Part shown: one piece after another, positions 6,431 to 6,871 of the stretch
Numbering within the stretch: position 1 is the stretch's first letter
How the letters are laid out: each line of letters starts with the position of its first letter
Notes under the pieces: model-generated
Database searches by the model: none
What the model was told of the DNA's origin: nothing
Seen by the model: only the letters and a program-made list of their open reading frames with translations
Program-made: the position numbers and the translations under genes
From: an uncultured Clostridia bacterium
GTDB lineage: Bacteria > Bacillota > Clostridia > Oscillospirales > CAG-272
Length of the DNA stretch: 6,871 nt
NCBI GenBank assembly: GCA_904502055.1
Contig: CAJGDZ010000093.1
Location: 1 to 6,871, forward strand
Direction of reading: 5' to 3'

Positions 6431-6871
6431 CACTTTTTCTCCGATTACGATCTTTCCGCCTACGAGCACCTTCTGCATTTGAATGCTATCGTCAAAAATG
6501 CAGATATCCGCGTCATAACCGCCAAGCAGCTCTCCCTTTTTTACATCAAGATTCATCATTCGGAGTGGGTTTACGGTTATCATTTTGATCGCTTCGGGTA
6601 GGGAAACACCGCACGCCACCATATTGCGAACCAAGCGGTCAGCGGTGGCCACGCTTCCGGCAAAGCCGCTTTTGTCAGTCATCTTGGCTACGCCGTCCTC
6701 AATGATAACGGGCAGGGGATCCTCACGGCTTCCGAGGAAGCTTTCGCTTACACTCTGACCCGCCGCGCGCATAGCGTCGGTGATGAGCGCGATGGTGTTC
6801 GGTTTTTTGAACTTGGCCACGTAGGCCAGAAGATTCAGCGGCAAATGACAGCCGTCCGCGATGATCTCCAC
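6428..6871 (-). CDS. nagA: N-acetylglucosamine-6-phosphate deacetylase, C-terminal part
   Basis: The 147 codons present are the C-terminal part of NagA, the cytoplasmic amidohydrolase that converts GlcNAc-6-phosphate to glucosamine-6-phosphate and acetate in amino-sugar catabolism and cell-wall recycling. The frame runs off the right edge; the GTG there encodes an internal valine, not a start. Counting from that codon, the fragment contains ADGCHLP (5-11, the substrate-contacting histidine region), ALITDAMRAAG (28-38, with catalytic-base D32), GFAGSVATAD (69-78, the FAGS form of the family's LAGS loop), ITVNPLRMM and GELLGGYDADICIFD, then the final beta-sandwich strands. The metal-binding histidines of the N-terminal part lie outside the window. 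The gene ends at TAG (6430-6428), just before the next operon's promoter and its own terminator. Any nagB-type partner would be upstream, out of view. Confidence 0.95.
   Translation of the reverse strand: MEIIADGCHLPLNLLAYVAKFKKPNTIALITDAMRAAGQSVSESFLGSREDPLPVIIEDGVAKMTDKSGFAGSVATADRLVRNMVACGVSLPEAIKMITVNPLRMMNLDVKKGELLGGYDADICIFDDSIQMQKVLVGGKIVIGEKV

Overview
The window looks like ordinary chromosome from a low-to-mid GC Firmicute, most likely a member of class Clostridia. The main evidence is a full-architecture PolC-type replicative polymerase (OB, PHP with inserted DEDDh exonuclease, PolC catalytic core, C-terminal clamp-binding peptide). PolC is typical of Firmicutes and their close relatives. 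Strong GGAGG-type ribosome binding sites, an ECF-type vitamin transporter S component and a FAGS-type NagA fit the same picture. Base composition looks close to half GC by eye; I have not computed it.

Layout. Positions 2-4273 (+) hold nearly all of polC; its first few dozen codons lie before the window. A hairpin at 4329-4361 separates it from a 278-codon cysteine-rich gene of unknown function (4384-5220, +), which ends at a perfect 12-bp hairpin with a TTTT loop (5230-5257). On the minus strand, reading from the right edge, come the C-terminal part of nagA (6871-6428), a terminator hairpin with a well-formed sigma-A-like promoter lying across it (6430-6370), and a two-gene operon. The operon encodes an ECF transporter S component (6355-5819) followed by a uridine-kinase-like P-loop kinase (5822-5244), joined by a 4-base ATGA overlap. 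The two gene groups converge on the shared hairpin at 5230-5257, and the kinase stop codon lies in its loop.

How the genes relate. polC is replication housekeeping and has no visible functional link to its neighbours. nagA belongs to amino-sugar catabolism. The S component and kinase probably act together: a small molecule is bound and imported through the shared ECF energising module, encoded elsewhere, and then phosphorylated and trapped. The 5' leader of this operon is too short for a riboswitch, so the substrate cannot be read from regulation.

No phage, CRISPR, insertion sequence, tRNA or rRNA was seen. I found no clear undescribed large system. The points most worth a second look are the S-component/kinase pair, the cysteine-rich family with its Cys-cluster loop and possible internal duplication, and two places where a promoter seems to lie across the 5' arm of the upstream gene's terminator.
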